Part shown: piece after piece, positions 31,120-40,321 of the stretch
How positions within the stretch are numbered: the stretch's first letter is position 1
How the letters are laid out: each line of letters starts with the position of its first letter
The notes under the pieces: generated by a model
Databases searched by the model: none
Seen by the model: the letters and a program-made list of their open reading frames with translations, nothing else
What the model was told of the DNA's origin: nothing
Origin: Streptomyces gilvus
Lineage (GTDB): Bacteria > Actinomycetota > Actinomycetes > Streptomycetales > Streptomycetaceae
Direction of reading: 5' to 3'
Length of the DNA stretch: 64,000 bases
NCBI RefSeq assembly: GCF_022513565.1
Contig: NZ_JAKWBE010000019.1
Span: forward strand, 1 to 64,000
Position numbers and translations under genes: made by a program

Positions 31120-32253
31120 ATGGCAGGAACCGACCGCGAGAAGGCCCTCGATGCCGCTCTCGCACAGATTGAACGGCAATTCGGCAAGGGCGCGGTCATG
31201 CGCATGGGCGAGCGGTCCAAGGAGCCCATCGAGGTCATCCCGACCGGGTCGACCGCGCTCGACGTCGCCCTCGGCGTCGGCGGCCTGCCGCGCGGCCGTG
31301 TCGTCGAGATCTACGGACCGGAGTCGTCCGGCAAGACGACCCTGACCCTGCACGCGGTGGCGAACGCACAGAAGGCCGGCGGCCAGGTCGCGTTCGTGGA
31401 CGCGGAGCACGCCCTCGACCCCGAGTACGCGCGCAAGCTGGGCGTCGACATCGACAACCTGATCCTCTCCCAGCCGGACAACGGCGAGCAGGCCCTGGAG
31501 ATCGTGGACATGTTGGTCCGCTCCGGCGCCCTCGACCTCATCGTCATCGACTCCGTCGCCGCGCTCGTCCCGCGCGCGGAGATCGAGGGCGAGATGGGCG
31601 ACAGTCACGTGGGTCTGCAGGCCCGTCTGATGAGCCAGGCCCTGCGGAAGATCACCAGCGCGCTCAACCAGTCCAAGACCACCGCCATCTTCATCAACCA
31701 GCTCCGCGAGAAGATCGGCGTGATGTTCGGCTCCCCGGAGACCACCACCGGTGGCCGGGCGCTGAAGTTCTACGCCTCGGTGCGCATCGACATCCGCCGC
31801 ATCGAGACCCTGAAGGACGGCACGGAGGCGGTCGGCAACCGCACCCGCTGCAAGGTCGTCAAGAACAAGGTCGCGCCGCCCTTCAAGCAGGCCGAGTTCG
31901 ACATCCTCTACGGCCAGGGCATCAGCCGTGAGGGCGGTCTGATCGACATGGGCGTGGAGCACGGCTTCGTCCGCAAGGCCGGCGCCTGGTACACGTACGA
32001 GGGCGACCAGCTCGGCCAGGGCAAGGAGAACGCGCGCAACTTCCTGAAGGACAACCCCGACCTGGCCAACGAGATCGAGAAGAAGATCAAGGAGAAGCTG
32101 GGCGTGGGCGTACGGCCGGAGGAGCCGACGGCCGAGCCGGGCGCGGACGCCAGCGCCGTCTCCGCCACCGCCTCCGCGGACGACGCGGCGAAGACCGTGC
32201 CCGCTCCGGCGGCCAAGGCGGCCAAGACCAAGGCCCCGGCTGCCAAGAGCTGA
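31120..32253 (+). CDS. recA: recombinase RecA
   Basis: RecA carries out homologous strand exchange and acts as LexA co-protease in the SOS response. The 377-residue product has Walker A GPESSGKT (66-73), the DSVAALVPRAEIEGE segment, loop L2 around FGSPETTTGGRALKFYASVR, and a C-terminal Ala/Lys/Pro-rich tail of about 45 residues in place of the acidic tail of E. coli RecA. There is no intein. ATG 31120 gives the family MAGTDREKALD start; a GTG at 31054 would add 22 non-conserved residues. recX follows after three bases. Confidence 0.98.
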   Translation: MAGTDREKALDAALAQIERQFGKGAVMRMGERSKEPIEVIPTGSTALDVALGVGGLPRGRVVEIYGPESSGKTTLTLHAVANAQKAGGQVAFVDAEHALDPEYARKLGVDIDNLILSQPDNGEQALEIVDMLVRSGALDLIVIDSVAALVPRAEIEGEMGDSHVGLQARLMSQALRKITSALNQSKTTAIFINQLREKIGVMFGSPETTTGGRALKFYASVRIDIRRIETLKDGTEAVGNRTRCKVVKNKVAPPFKQAEFDILYGQGISREGGLIDMGVEHGFVRKAGAWYTYEGDQLGQGKENARNFLKDNPDLANEIEKKIKEKLGVGVRPEEPTAEPGADASAVSATASADDAAKTVPAPAAKAAKTKAPAAKS

Positions 32254-32256
32254 TCC

Positions 32257-33153
32257 ATGACACGGCGAACCGACTGGTCCGAGTACGCCTGCCCGGACGC
32301 TCCGCGCGAGCGGGACGGGGCGGGCGACGGGGGTTTCGCCGGTCCGGATGGCGAGGCGTACGCGGACGGCGCGGACGGGGGACACGGCCGCGCGGTGTCG
32401 TACGGCCACGGGGGGCCGTACGACACCGAGGGGCCGTTCGATGACGAACTCGGCGGCGGGCAGTGGCCGGACGACGGCGGGCCGCAGCGCCCGGGCGCGT
32501 CCGGTGGCGGCTCGCGCCGGCACGACGGGGCCCGTGGCGGGGCCCGTTCAGCGGGTGGCTCCCGTGGGCGTCGGCAGCGGCGCCGCGGTGAGCCGGCCGG
32601 TGAGGACGGTGACTCCTCCTTCTCGTCGAGGGCCGGGCGGGAGGAGCCGCCGGCGGACCCGGTGGAGCGGGCGCGGGCGATCTGTCTGCGCCTGCTCACC
32701 GGGACCCCGCGCACGCGCAAGCAGCTCGCGGACGCCCTGCGCAAGCGGGAGATCCCGGACGAGGCCGCCGAGGAGGTGCTGTCCCGGTTCGAAGAGGTCG
32801 GGCTGATCAACGACAGCGCGTTCGCGGACGCCTGGGTGGAGTCCCGGCATCACGGCAGGGGGCTGGCCCGGCGGGCGCTCGCCCAGGAGCTGCGGACCAA
32901 GGGCGTCGACTCCACGCTGATCGACGCGGCCGTCGGGCAGCTCGACTCCGAGCAGGAGGAGGAGACGGCGCGCGAGCTCGTCGCCCGCAAGCTGCGCTCC
33001 ACGCGCGGTCTCGACCGTGACAAGCGGCTGCGTCGGCTCGCGGGCATGCTCGCCCGCAAGGGCTACCCCGAGGGCATGGCCCTGCGGGTGGTGCGGCGCG
33101 CGCTGGAGGAGGAGGGGGAGGACGCGGAGTGCCTCGAGGACGACGGGTTCTAG
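32257..33153 (+). CDS. recX: RecA regulator RecX with long disordered N-terminus
   Basis: RecX limits RecA filament growth. The 298-residue product is about twice the common size. Residues 1-135 are Gly/Asp/Arg-rich and low complexity. The RecX repeats follow (RAICLRLLTGTPRTRKQLAD; EEVGLINDSAFADAWVES; KGYPEGMALRVVRRAL). An internal start near residue 130 would give a normal-length RecX, but ATG 32257 lies three bases after the recA stop. Co-transcription with recA puts it under SOS control. The stop overlaps the end of the rhodanese relic on the other strand. Confidence 0.92.
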   Translation: MTRRTDWSEYACPDAPRERDGAGDGGFAGPDGEAYADGADGGHGRAVSYGHGGPYDTEGPFDDELGGGQWPDDGGPQRPGASGGGSRRHDGARGGARSAGGSRGRRQRRRGEPAGEDGDSSFSSRAGREEPPADPVERARAICLRLLTGTPRTRKQLADALRKREIPDEAAEEVLSRFEEVGLINDSAFADAWVESRHHGRGLARRALAQELRTKGVDSTLIDAAVGQLDSEQEEETARELVARKLRSTRGLDRDKRLRRLAGMLARKGYPEGMALRVVRRALEEEGEDAECLEDDGF

Positions 33154-33311
33154 CGCTCGGCGTCGAGTGCCGCCCGGGACGCCACCGGCAACCCCGTCGC
33201 CTTCCACTCCTGGAAGCCGCCGACCAGATCGGTCGCCCGGCTCGCGCTCCACGACGAGGGCACCGGAGATCAGCCCGAACTCAGTGACGGCTCCGCCGCC
33301 GGGTCCGTCAC
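33150..33311 (-). pseudogene. rhodanese-like relic with large internal deletion
   Basis: A GTG at 33311 overlaps the cysteine dioxygenase stop (GTGA), the usual coupled arrangement. It opens VTDPAAEPSL and hits a TGA after 13 codons. The same frame then continues to a clear rhodanese C-terminus, RATDLVGGFQEWKATGLPV, ending at TAG (33150-33152). A fragment GLISGALVVERE, like the early part of the domain, is visible in another frame just before. About 80 codons including the active-site Cys loop are missing. The product cannot be a working sulfurtransferase. Confidence 0.7.
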
Positions 33312-33853
33312 TGCCAGTCCTCCGGACGCTCCACCTGCTCCAGGTGCAGGACCTGGCCCACGCGGCTGTAGCGGCGGATCTGCGGGAGCGGGGGGTAGTA
33401 GGCGTGAACGGAGACGGCGTGCTGGTCGGTGGACTCGTTCAGCACCTCGTGGACGTGGTGACGACCGAAGGCGCGTCCCTTGCCGGCGGGCAACCGCCGC
33501 TCCCGGTCCACTCCGTCGGTCAGTTCGAGGGTCTTCCAGCCGTCTGCGGGCAGCCGCGCGGCGAGCGAGTTCTCCCTCAGCTCGCCCGAGGCCGTGACGA
33601 AGGCGCCGACGGACTCGGCGTGGTCGTGCCAGCCGGTACCCGTGCCGGGCGGCCAGCCGATCAGCCAGGCCTCGCTGCCGCCGGGGCCCTCCAGCCGTAC
33701 CCAGGTGCGGCCCTCGGGGTCGAGCGGGAGGGAGGCGATGAGCTCGGCGTCGGCGGCCGTGCGCCGTACGAAGTCGAGGAGGTCGGCCTGCGTCGGCGTG
33801 GAGGCCGCGAGGGCCGCGGGAGCCGTCGTGGGCGCGGAGGGGGAGACAGACAC
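33308..33853 (-). CDS. cysteine dioxygenase
   Basis: The 181-residue cupin enzyme oxidises L-cysteine to cysteine sulfinate with non-haem iron. The three-His iron site is visible: His76 and His78 in GWHDHAES and a third His at 132-135 in RHHVHEV. PPLPQIRRY near the end is typical of bacterial enzymes. GTG 33853 has AGGACGG upstream; a start at 33898 would run into the leader region. A Cys-rich leader peptide precedes it by 81 bases, which suggests control by cysteine supply. Its downstream partner, a rhodanese, has decayed. Confidence 0.88.
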   Translation of the reverse strand: MSVSPSAPTTAPAALAASTPTQADLLDFVRRTAADAELIASLPLDPEGRTWVRLEGPGGSEAWLIGWPPGTGTGWHDHAESVGAFVTASGELRENSLAARLPADGWKTLELTDGVDRERRLPAGKGRAFGRHHVHEVLNESTDQHAVSVHAYYPPLPQIRRYSRVGQVLHLEQVERPEDWQ

Positions 33854-33934
33854 GTGACACCGTCCTGAAGAGCGTTCGCGGAGCGCGCGCGACAGCACGG
33901 AAGCGGCGCGCGCGGGTGAAGAGGGGATGCGAAT

Positions 33935-34021
33935 TCAGCAGGACTCGCGACACAGGCAGCCCGGGTAGCGGACGAGGTCCAGATGGACCCTCCGCCACAG
34001 GCGCACACAGGTGTCGGTCAC
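33935..34021 (-). CDS. Cys-rich leader peptide upstream of cysteine dioxygenase
   Basis: The 28-residue ORF reads VTDTC, then VRLWRRVHLDLVRYP, then GCLCRESC and stop: three of the last seven residues are Cys, plus one near the start. Arg/Trp-rich peptides ending in clustered Cys are annotated in Streptomyces as putative leader peptides of sulfur genes. The -10 element ends seven bases before the GTG, so the transcript would be leaderless. The 81 bases to the dioxygenase start contain two GCGCGCGC blocks that can pair with each other. Cysteine-dependent attenuation is inference; the ORF and promoter are seen. Confidence 0.65.
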   Translation of the reverse strand: MTDTCVRLWRRVHLDLVRYPGCLCRESC

Positions 34022-34028
34022 GATGCGG

Positions 34029-34057
34029 AGTACACCATGTCGGTGCAGACCGGTCAA
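34029..34057 (-). promoter_or_regulatory. promoter of the leader/cysteine dioxygenase unit
   Basis: On the minus strand TTGACC (34052-34057) and TGTACT (34029-34034) are exactly 17 bases apart, a good sigma70-like promoter. The expected start falls at or next to the leader GTG (34021). Confidence 0.65.
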
Positions 34058-34186
34058 CTCACCGTCACTATGTGGACCGTACAGTGACAGGAGGTACGGC
34101 GGACGTGCGTACGAGAGTGGCGCACAGACCCCGCGACCAGAAGCTCGCGACACATCGCGCGACGCTCCCCGCGCTCCCCGCTCGCC

Positions 34187-35788
34187 TCAACGCGCCCCCG
34201 CGCCCGCCTCGGCCTCCGTCTTCGCCGGGCCGCCCAGGGTCGCCTCCGCCGCCGCGTACAGGTCCGCCGGACGTACCCCCCCCAGCGCCGTCACGAGGTG
34301 ACCGTCGGGCCGTACCAGGAGCACGGTGTGCGCGGCGGCGCCTGGGTAGCTCTCGGCGACCAGCAGTTCGGCGGGATGGGGCAGCGCGGTCACGGCGGCC
34401 GCCAGCCGGGGCATGATCCCGGCGGTCACCCAGTGCTTGCGGTCCCACACGCCCGTACCCGGCGCGACCAGGACGACGAGCAGCGCGCCGCGTCCGAGGC
34501 GCTCCCGCAGCCCCACGAAGGAGCCGTCCTCCGCGGTCACCAGCACATCGGCGACCGGCGCCCCGGGAGCGGTGGCCACCGGCACCTCGCCCTCGAGGTG
34601 CCGGGGCGCGAGCGGCGAGGAGGCGTACGCCCCCGGCGTGCCGAGCGTCCCGCGCCCCAGGTGACCGTCCGTGAGCAGCGCTTCGGCGCCCCGGGCCGCG
34701 CCGGGCACGTACGCGCGCAGCCCGCCACCGCCGCGCAGCAGGGGCAGCACCTGGTCGGCGGCGCGCAGCCGGGCGGCGACCGCGCCACGCCGCTCCGCCT
34801 GGTAGCTGTCCAGCAGCGCCTCGTGCGGCCCGTGGTGCCAGGCCAGCGCCAGCTTCCAGGCGAGGTTGTCGGCGTCCCTGAGCCCCTCGTCCAGCCCCTG
34901 GGTGCCCAGCGCGCCCAGCAGGTGCGCCGCGTCCCCGGCGAGGAACACCCGGCCGGCCCTCCAGCGGCGGGCCACTCGGTGGTGGACCGTGTGGACGCCG
35001 GTGTCGAGCAGGTCGTACGGCGGTGTGGAGCCCCCCGTCCAGCCGGCGAGGGTCTCCCGGACGCGGGCCAGCAGCAGCTCGGGTGTGACCAGGTCCTTGC
35101 CCGGCGGCAGCAGCCAGTCCAGACGCCACACCCCGTCCGGCAGCGGTCGCCCGGTGACCTCCCCGCCGGAGGGCCCGGTCGTCCGCCACGGCGGCATCCG
35201 ATGGAGCAACGCCTCACCGTCCCACGGAAGTTCCGCACGCAGGGCGGCGACGGCGTGTCGCTCCACCGCCGTACGGCCGGGGAAGCGGATGTCCTGGAGT
35301 TTGCGCACCGTGGAGCGCGGGCCGTCGCAGCCGACCAGGTAACTGCCGCGCCACCAGGTGCCCTGCGGGCCGCGGGTGTGCGCGGTGACCCCGGAGGGCT
35401 CCTGCTCGACGGAGTCGAGGCGGCTGTCGACGGCGATCCTGGCCAGCCGCTCGCCGGCCAGGGCCTCGCGCAGGGCGCCGGTCAGGACGTGCTGGGCGAT
35501 GTGCAGCGGGGCGGGCTCGTCGTCGCCGAACGTGATCTCGCGCATCACCTGCTTGCGCCGCAGCGACCGCCATCCGGCCCAGCGCAGGCCGGCCTCCGCC
35601 ACCGGCAGACCGGTCAGCCGCTCCATCAGGGCTGCCGTGTCCTCGCGCAGCACGACCGTGCGCGCGGGACGCGGCTCGTCCTTGCCGGGCCCCTCGTCCA
35701 GCACGACGGAGGGCACTTCCAGACGGGCCAGCGCCAGGGCGAGCGTGAGCCCGACGGGCCCCGCACCGACGATGATCACCGGGTCCAC
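34187..35788 (-). CDS. FAD-dependent aromatic-ring monooxygenase (PHBH family)
   Basis: The 533-residue flavoprotein has the FAD-binding GxGxxG fold at the N-terminus (VIIVGAGPVGLTLALALARL), the DG motif (YLVGCDGPRSTVRK) and the second FAD motif (RVFLAGDAAHLLGALGTQGL). The C-terminal thioredoxin-like domain is present, as in MhpA or polyketide hydroxylases. It should hydroxylate an aromatic substrate with NAD(P)H and O2; the substrate is unknown. GTG 35788 with GCAGGGGGC upstream places the first residues right at the FAD strand; a start at 35878 would add 30 residues. It stands alone, without a visible pathway nearby. Confidence 0.85.
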   Translation of the reverse strand: MDPVIIVGAGPVGLTLALALARLEVPSVVLDEGPGKDEPRPARTVVLREDTAALMERLTGLPVAEAGLRWAGWRSLRRKQVMREITFGDDEPAPLHIAQHVLTGALREALAGERLARIAVDSRLDSVEQEPSGVTAHTRGPQGTWWRGSYLVGCDGPRSTVRKLQDIRFPGRTAVERHAVAALRAELPWDGEALLHRMPPWRTTGPSGGEVTGRPLPDGVWRLDWLLPPGKDLVTPELLLARVRETLAGWTGGSTPPYDLLDTGVHTVHHRVARRWRAGRVFLAGDAAHLLGALGTQGLDEGLRDADNLAWKLALAWHHGPHEALLDSYQAERRGAVAARLRAADQVLPLLRGGGGLRAYVPGAARGAEALLTDGHLGRGTLGTPGAYASSPLAPRHLEGEVPVATAPGAPVADVLVTAEDGSFVGLRERLGRGALLVVLVAPGTGVWDRKHWVTAGIMPRLAAAVTALPHPAELLVAESYPGAAAHTVLLVRPDGHLVTALGGVRPADLYAAAEATLGGPAKTEAEAGAGAR

Positions 35789-35904
35789 GGCGCGGCGCCC
35801 CCTGCCCGCGACGGTGTCCTGAGGGACATAGGTGAACAGGAAGTTGGAGCAGGGTGCACGATCACAGAACGTATGCAACCCATTGGCGGTGTTTGCGTCA
35901 AGTG

Positions 35905-35938
35905 ACGGAGGCAGTGGCGATCATGCCACTGCCTCCGT
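35905..35938 (-). terminator. terminator of the glu operon
   Basis: A perfect 14-bp stem ACGGAGGCAGTGGC / GCCACTGCCTCCGT with a six-base loop lies 26 bases beyond the gluD stop. No T run follows, as is common in Streptomyces. Confidence 0.85.
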
Positions 35939-35963
35939 GCGGATCAGGTGAGTTGACTGATCA

Positions 35964-36872
35964 TCAGACCGCGTCGCTCGTGCCGGTCCCGAAGGTGCCG
36001 CCGACCGCCGCGGGGTTGAGTTCCTCCATGTCCTCGGCGCCGAGGACCGCGCCCGTGCTCCGCTTGCTGCGCCGCAGCCTGCGCTCCAGCCAGCTCGCGA
36101 AGCTGGTGAGGACGAAGTTGACGACGATGAAGACGATCGCCACCACGACGAAGCTCTGGATCACGTTGGCGTAGTTGGCCGCCAGGGTGCTGCGCGTGTT
36201 GAGCAGCTCGGTGTAGCCGATCATCACACCGCCCAGCGCGGTGTCCTTCACGATGACGACCAGCTGGCTGACGATGGCCGGCAGCATGGCCGTGACCGCC
36301 TGCGGGAGCAGGATGCTGGTCATCGTCTGTCCCTTGCGCAGGCCGATCGCGTACGCGGCCTCCGTCTGTCCCCTGGGCAGCGCGAGGATGCCGGCGCGCA
36401 CGACCTCGGCGAGCACCGAGGCGTTGTAGAGCACCAGACCGGTGACGACCGCGTAGAGCGGCCGGTCCTCGCTGGTCACGCCGGTGGAGCGGGCGAAGAA
36501 CTCGTTGGCGAACAGCATCAGCAGCAGGACCGGGATCGAGCGGAAGAACTCGACCACCACCCCGGCCGGGACCCGCACCCACCGGTGGTCGGACATCCGT
36601 GCGATGCCGAAGACCGCGCCCAGCGGAAGCGCGATGATCATGGCGAGCGCGGCGGCCTTCAGGGTGTTGCCCAGACCCGGCAGCAGATACGTGGTCCACG
36701 CCTCGGACGTGGTGAAGGGCTGCCACAGGGACCACTTCAGCTGGCCCTTGTCGTCCATCTTCTGCCAGACGAACCACACCAGCAGCGCGAGCAGGACGAC
36801 GAAGACGACCGAGAGCAGGGCGTTGCGCTTCCTGGCCCCGGGGCCGGGCGTGTCGTACAGGACCGAGCTCAT
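35964..36872 (-). CDS. gluD: glutamate ABC transporter permease GluD
   Basis: This 302-residue inner-membrane subunit of the polar amino-acid (HAAT) importers has a leader region with one helix, then the permease core with LPGLGNTLKAAALA, and the EAA loop EAAYAIGLRKGQTMTSILLP that docks on the ATPase. A Ser/Gly-rich cytosolic tail follows. Its ATG overlaps the gluC stop (ATGA), so the two permeases are made together. Confidence 0.93.
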   Translation of the reverse strand: MSSVLYDTPGPGARKRNALLSVVFVVLLALLVWFVWQKMDDKGQLKWSLWQPFTTSEAWTTYLLPGLGNTLKAAALAMIIALPLGAVFGIARMSDHRWVRVPAGVVVEFFRSIPVLLLMLFANEFFARSTGVTSEDRPLYAVVTGLVLYNASVLAEVVRAGILALPRGQTEAAYAIGLRKGQTMTSILLPQAVTAMLPAIVSQLVVIVKDTALGGVMIGYTELLNTRSTLAANYANVIQSFVVVAIVFIVVNFVLTSFASWLERRLRRSKRSTGAVLGAEDMEELNPAAVGGTFGTGTSDAV

Positions 36873-37534
36873 CGCTTCACCGCCAGTCGCTTGCCCAGCC
36901 AGCCCAGGATGAGCCCGGTGGGAAGGGTCAGCACCACGAAACCGAGGGCGAAGACCGCGCCGATGAGCAGCGTCTGGGCCTCGTTCTCGATCATCGACTT
37001 CATCAGGTAGGCAGCCTCGGCGACACCGATCGCCGCGGCCACGGTCGTGTTCTTCGTCAGGGCGATCAGCACGTTGGCCAGCGGGCCGATGACCGCACGG
37101 AACGCCTGCGGCAGCACGACGAGCCGCAGCGTCTGGCTGAAGCTCAGCCCGATGGCGCGGGCCGCCTCGGCCTGCCCAAGGGGCACGGTGTTGATGCCGG
37201 AGCGCAGTGCCTCGCAGACGAAGGCCGCCGTATAGGCGACGAAGCCGAGCACGGCCAGCCGGAAGCCCTGCACCTTGAAGTCGGAGGCGCCCATGGTCAC
37301 GCCGAAGATGTCGGCGAGGCCGAGCGAGGTGAACAGGATGATGACGGTCAGCGGGATGTTCCGGACGATGTTGACGTAAACGGTCCCGAAACCGCGCATC
37401 AGCGGGACCGGACTGACCCGCATCGCGGCCAGCAGGGTGCCCCAGACCAGGGAGCCGACGGCGGAGAGGGCGGTCAGCTTCACCGTCATCCAGAACGCCC
37501 CGAGGACGTCATAACCTTGAAGAAAGTCGAACAC
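36869..37534 (-). CDS. gluC: glutamate ABC transporter permease GluC
   Basis: The 221-residue second permease subunit has about five helices and the EAA motif EAARAIGLSFSQTLRLVVLP. The GTG start has GGGAGA seven bases upstream. It lies 127 bases after gluB, and a strong hairpin (37577-37616) in that gap probably lowers permease expression relative to the binding protein. Confidence 0.93.
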   Translation of the reverse strand: MFDFLQGYDVLGAFWMTVKLTALSAVGSLVWGTLLAAMRVSPVPLMRGFGTVYVNIVRNIPLTVIILFTSLGLADIFGVTMGASDFKVQGFRLAVLGFVAYTAAFVCEALRSGINTVPLGQAEAARAIGLSFSQTLRLVVLPQAFRAVIGPLANVLIALTKNTTVAAAIGVAEAAYLMKSMIENEAQTLLIGAVFALGFVVLTLPTGLILGWLGKRLAVKR

Positions 37535-37576
37535 GATCTCCCGCGCTTCCGGGTGTGTGGCGTACGAGAAGGGCGT

Positions 37577-37616
37577 GGCGCGCCGCCGCCGTGATCGCGA
37601 GGTACGGCGGCGCGCC
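37577..37616 (-). promoter_or_regulatory. gluB-gluC intergenic hairpin
   Basis: GGCGCGCCGCCG and CGGCGGCGCGCC form a perfect 12-bp stem with a 16-base loop. It is not followed by T residues. The position between binding-protein and permease genes fits partial termination or 3'-end protection of gluB mRNA. Confidence 0.65.
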
Positions 37617-37661
37617 GGGGGAACCCTGGAGAGCTGGGCCCTGCCTTACTTGACGGTCGGG

Positions 37662-38501
37662 CTACTTGACGATCTGGCCGATCTTCGGAGCCGGCTCGTT
37701 CTTGTAGTTGGCCGGGCCGAAGTTCTTGTCGACCGCCTTCTGCCAGGAGCCGTCGCTGACCATGGTGGTCAGGGCGTCGTTGATCTTCTTGAGGGTCGCG
37801 CTGTCACCCTTCTTCACACCGACGCCGTAGTTCTCGTTGCTGAGCTTGAGCCCGGCGAGCTTGAACTGGTCCTTGTACTTGTCCTGCGAGGCGAAGCCCG
37901 CGAGGATCGAGTCGTCGGTGGTCACCGCGTCCACGGCACCGCTCTGCAGGGCGGCGATGCACTCCGAGTAGCCGCTGTACTCCTTGAGGTTGGCCTTCGG
38001 GGCGATCGTCTTCTGGACGTTCTGCGCCGAGGTGGAACCGGTCACGGAACACAGCTTCTTGCCGTTGAGGTCCGTGCCCTTGGAGACGTCCGAGTCCTTC
38101 TTGACCAGCAGGTCCTGGTGCGCGAGCAGGTAGGGGCCGGCGAAGTCGACCTTCTGCTTGCGCTCGTCGTTGATGGAGTACGTGGCCGCGATGAACTTCA
38201 CGTCGCCGCGCGACAGCGCGTTCTCGCGGTCGGCGCTCTTGGTCTCGACCCACTCGATCTGGTCGGGCTTGTAGCCGAGCTTGCCGGCCACATAGGTGGC
38301 CACGTCCACGTCGAAGCCGGAGAAGGAACCGCTCGGCTCCTTCAGGCCGAGACCGGGCTGGTCGAACTTGATGCCGACCTTGATCTTGCCTCCGCCGCCC
38401 GAGGAACCACTGTCGTTCTTGTCGCTCGACCCGCACGCCGTGGCGGCCACGGCGAGGGCGAGGACGGCGGCCGAGGCGGCGGTGACCTTGCGGAGCTGCA
38501 T
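37662..38501 (-). CDS. gluB: glutamate-binding lipoprotein GluB
   Basis: The 279-residue periplasmic-type binding protein is anchored as a lipoprotein: a short signal peptide with lipobox around LAVAATACGSS, then a Gly/Ser linker. The solute-binding fold follows (KVGIKFDQPGLG; GFDVDVATYVAGKLGYKP). I chose ATG 38501 because AAAGG lies eight bases upstream; ATG 38510 overlaps that site. It captures glutamate for GluCD/GluA. Confidence 0.93.
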   Translation of the reverse strand: MQLRKVTAASAAVLALAVAATACGSSDKNDSGSSGGGGKIKVGIKFDQPGLGLKEPSGSFSGFDVDVATYVAGKLGYKPDQIEWVETKSADRENALSRGDVKFIAATYSINDERKQKVDFAGPYLLAHQDLLVKKDSDVSKGTDLNGKKLCSVTGSTSAQNVQKTIAPKANLKEYSGYSECIAALQSGAVDAVTTDDSILAGFASQDKYKDQFKLAGLKLSNENYGVGVKKGDSATLKKINDALTTMVSDGSWQKAVDKNFGPANYKNEPAPKIGQIVK

Positions 38502-38560
38502 GGTGAACATCCTTTGGCTGGTGAGGAGAGAGGGACCGCCGACGGCGGGGCCGACGCGTG

Positions 38561-39340
<780 letters not shown>

Positions 39341-39625
39341 CGCTATCGGGCTCCGTCCTCCTCGGTTTCGGAGGACAGTAGTGAGCGGCCGCGACCAGCG
39401 TCATTACATCTGAGGGAGATCTGAGCATCACGATCCGATAGCAATCGGACACGAGTCGTAGCAGTTGTCCGCGCGGCTGTATCGGCCGGATAACGGAAGC
39501 GGCGCGCGACAGGAACCCGCTTGACTCCGTCCGCGTCCATCAGCGTGACTGCTGGGTGCGCACGCGCGCGTGGACGCGTTTTTACCCATCCTGAACGTAC
39601 GGCCGATGAACCGAAGGGGGCCCGG
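39341..39625. promoter_or_regulatory. gluA/gluR divergent control region
   Basis: The 285 bases hold both promoters. Two inverted repeats are visible: GTCCTCC-N8-GGAGGAC (39355-39376), which covers the gluA ribosome site, and TCCGAT-AGCA-ATCGGA (39434-39449), an operator-like palindrome near the middle. GluR is known to bind between these genes in S. coelicolor; I cannot say which site it uses here. Confidence 0.6.
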
Positions 39626-40312
39626 ATGAGACTGCTCCTCGTCGAGGACGACAACCATGTCGCCGCCGCTCTCTCAGCGGTTCTGGCACGGCACGGTTTC
39701 GACGTCACCCACGCGCGCAGCGGCGAGGAAGCTCTTCAAGCGCTCGTCCCGGAGAGCGACGGCTTCGGGGTCGTCCTGCTCGACCTGGGCCTGCCCGACC
39801 AGGACGGATACGAGGTGTGCGGCAAGATCCGCAAGCGCACCAGCACTCCTGTGATCATGGTCACCGCCCGCTCCGACGTCCGCTCCCGCATCCACGGCCT
39901 GAACCTCGGCGCCGACGACTACGTGGTAAAGCCGTACGACACCGGGGAGTTGCTCGCGCGCATCCACGCCGTCAGCCGGCGCACCGCCCACGAGGACGCC
40001 GCGCACGGTGAGGACAGCGCGCTGCGCCTGGGTCCCGTACTCATCGAACTGCCCACCCGGCAGGTCACCGTGGACGGTTCCGTCGTCCAACTGACCCGCA
40101 AGGAGTTCGATCTGCTCGCCCTGCTCGCGCAGCGCCCCGGGGTCGTCTTCCGCCGGGAGCAGATCATCAGCGAAGTCTGGCGCACCAGTTGGGAGGGGAC
40201 CGGACGCACCCTGGAGGTGCACGTCGCCTCCCTGCGCGCCAAGCTGCGCATGCCGGCCCTGATCGAGACGGTCCGCGGCGTCGGCTACCGGCTCGTCGCC
40301 CCGGCCTCGTAA
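39626..40312 (+). CDS. gluR: OmpR-family response regulator GluR
   Basis: The 228-residue product has a receiver domain (LLLVEDDNH; Asp53 in VVLLDLGLPDQDGYE; KPYD loop) and an OmpR winged helix (VVQLTRKEFDLLALLAQRPG; TLEVHVASLRAKL; VRGVGYRLV). ATG 39626 has AAGGGGG nine bases upstream; longer in-frame starts run into the promoter region. With GluK it senses glutamate and switches on gluABCD in S. coelicolor. Confidence 0.92.
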   Translation: MRLLLVEDDNHVAAALSAVLARHGFDVTHARSGEEALQALVPESDGFGVVLLDLGLPDQDGYEVCGKIRKRTSTPVIMVTARSDVRSRIHGLNLGADDYVVKPYDTGELLARIHAVSRRTAHEDAAHGEDSALRLGPVLIELPTRQVTVDGSVVQLTRKEFDLLALLAQRPGVVFRREQIISEVWRTSWEGTGRTLEVHVASLRAKLRMPALIETVRGVGYRLVAPAS

Positions 40313-40321
40313 CGGCCACGC

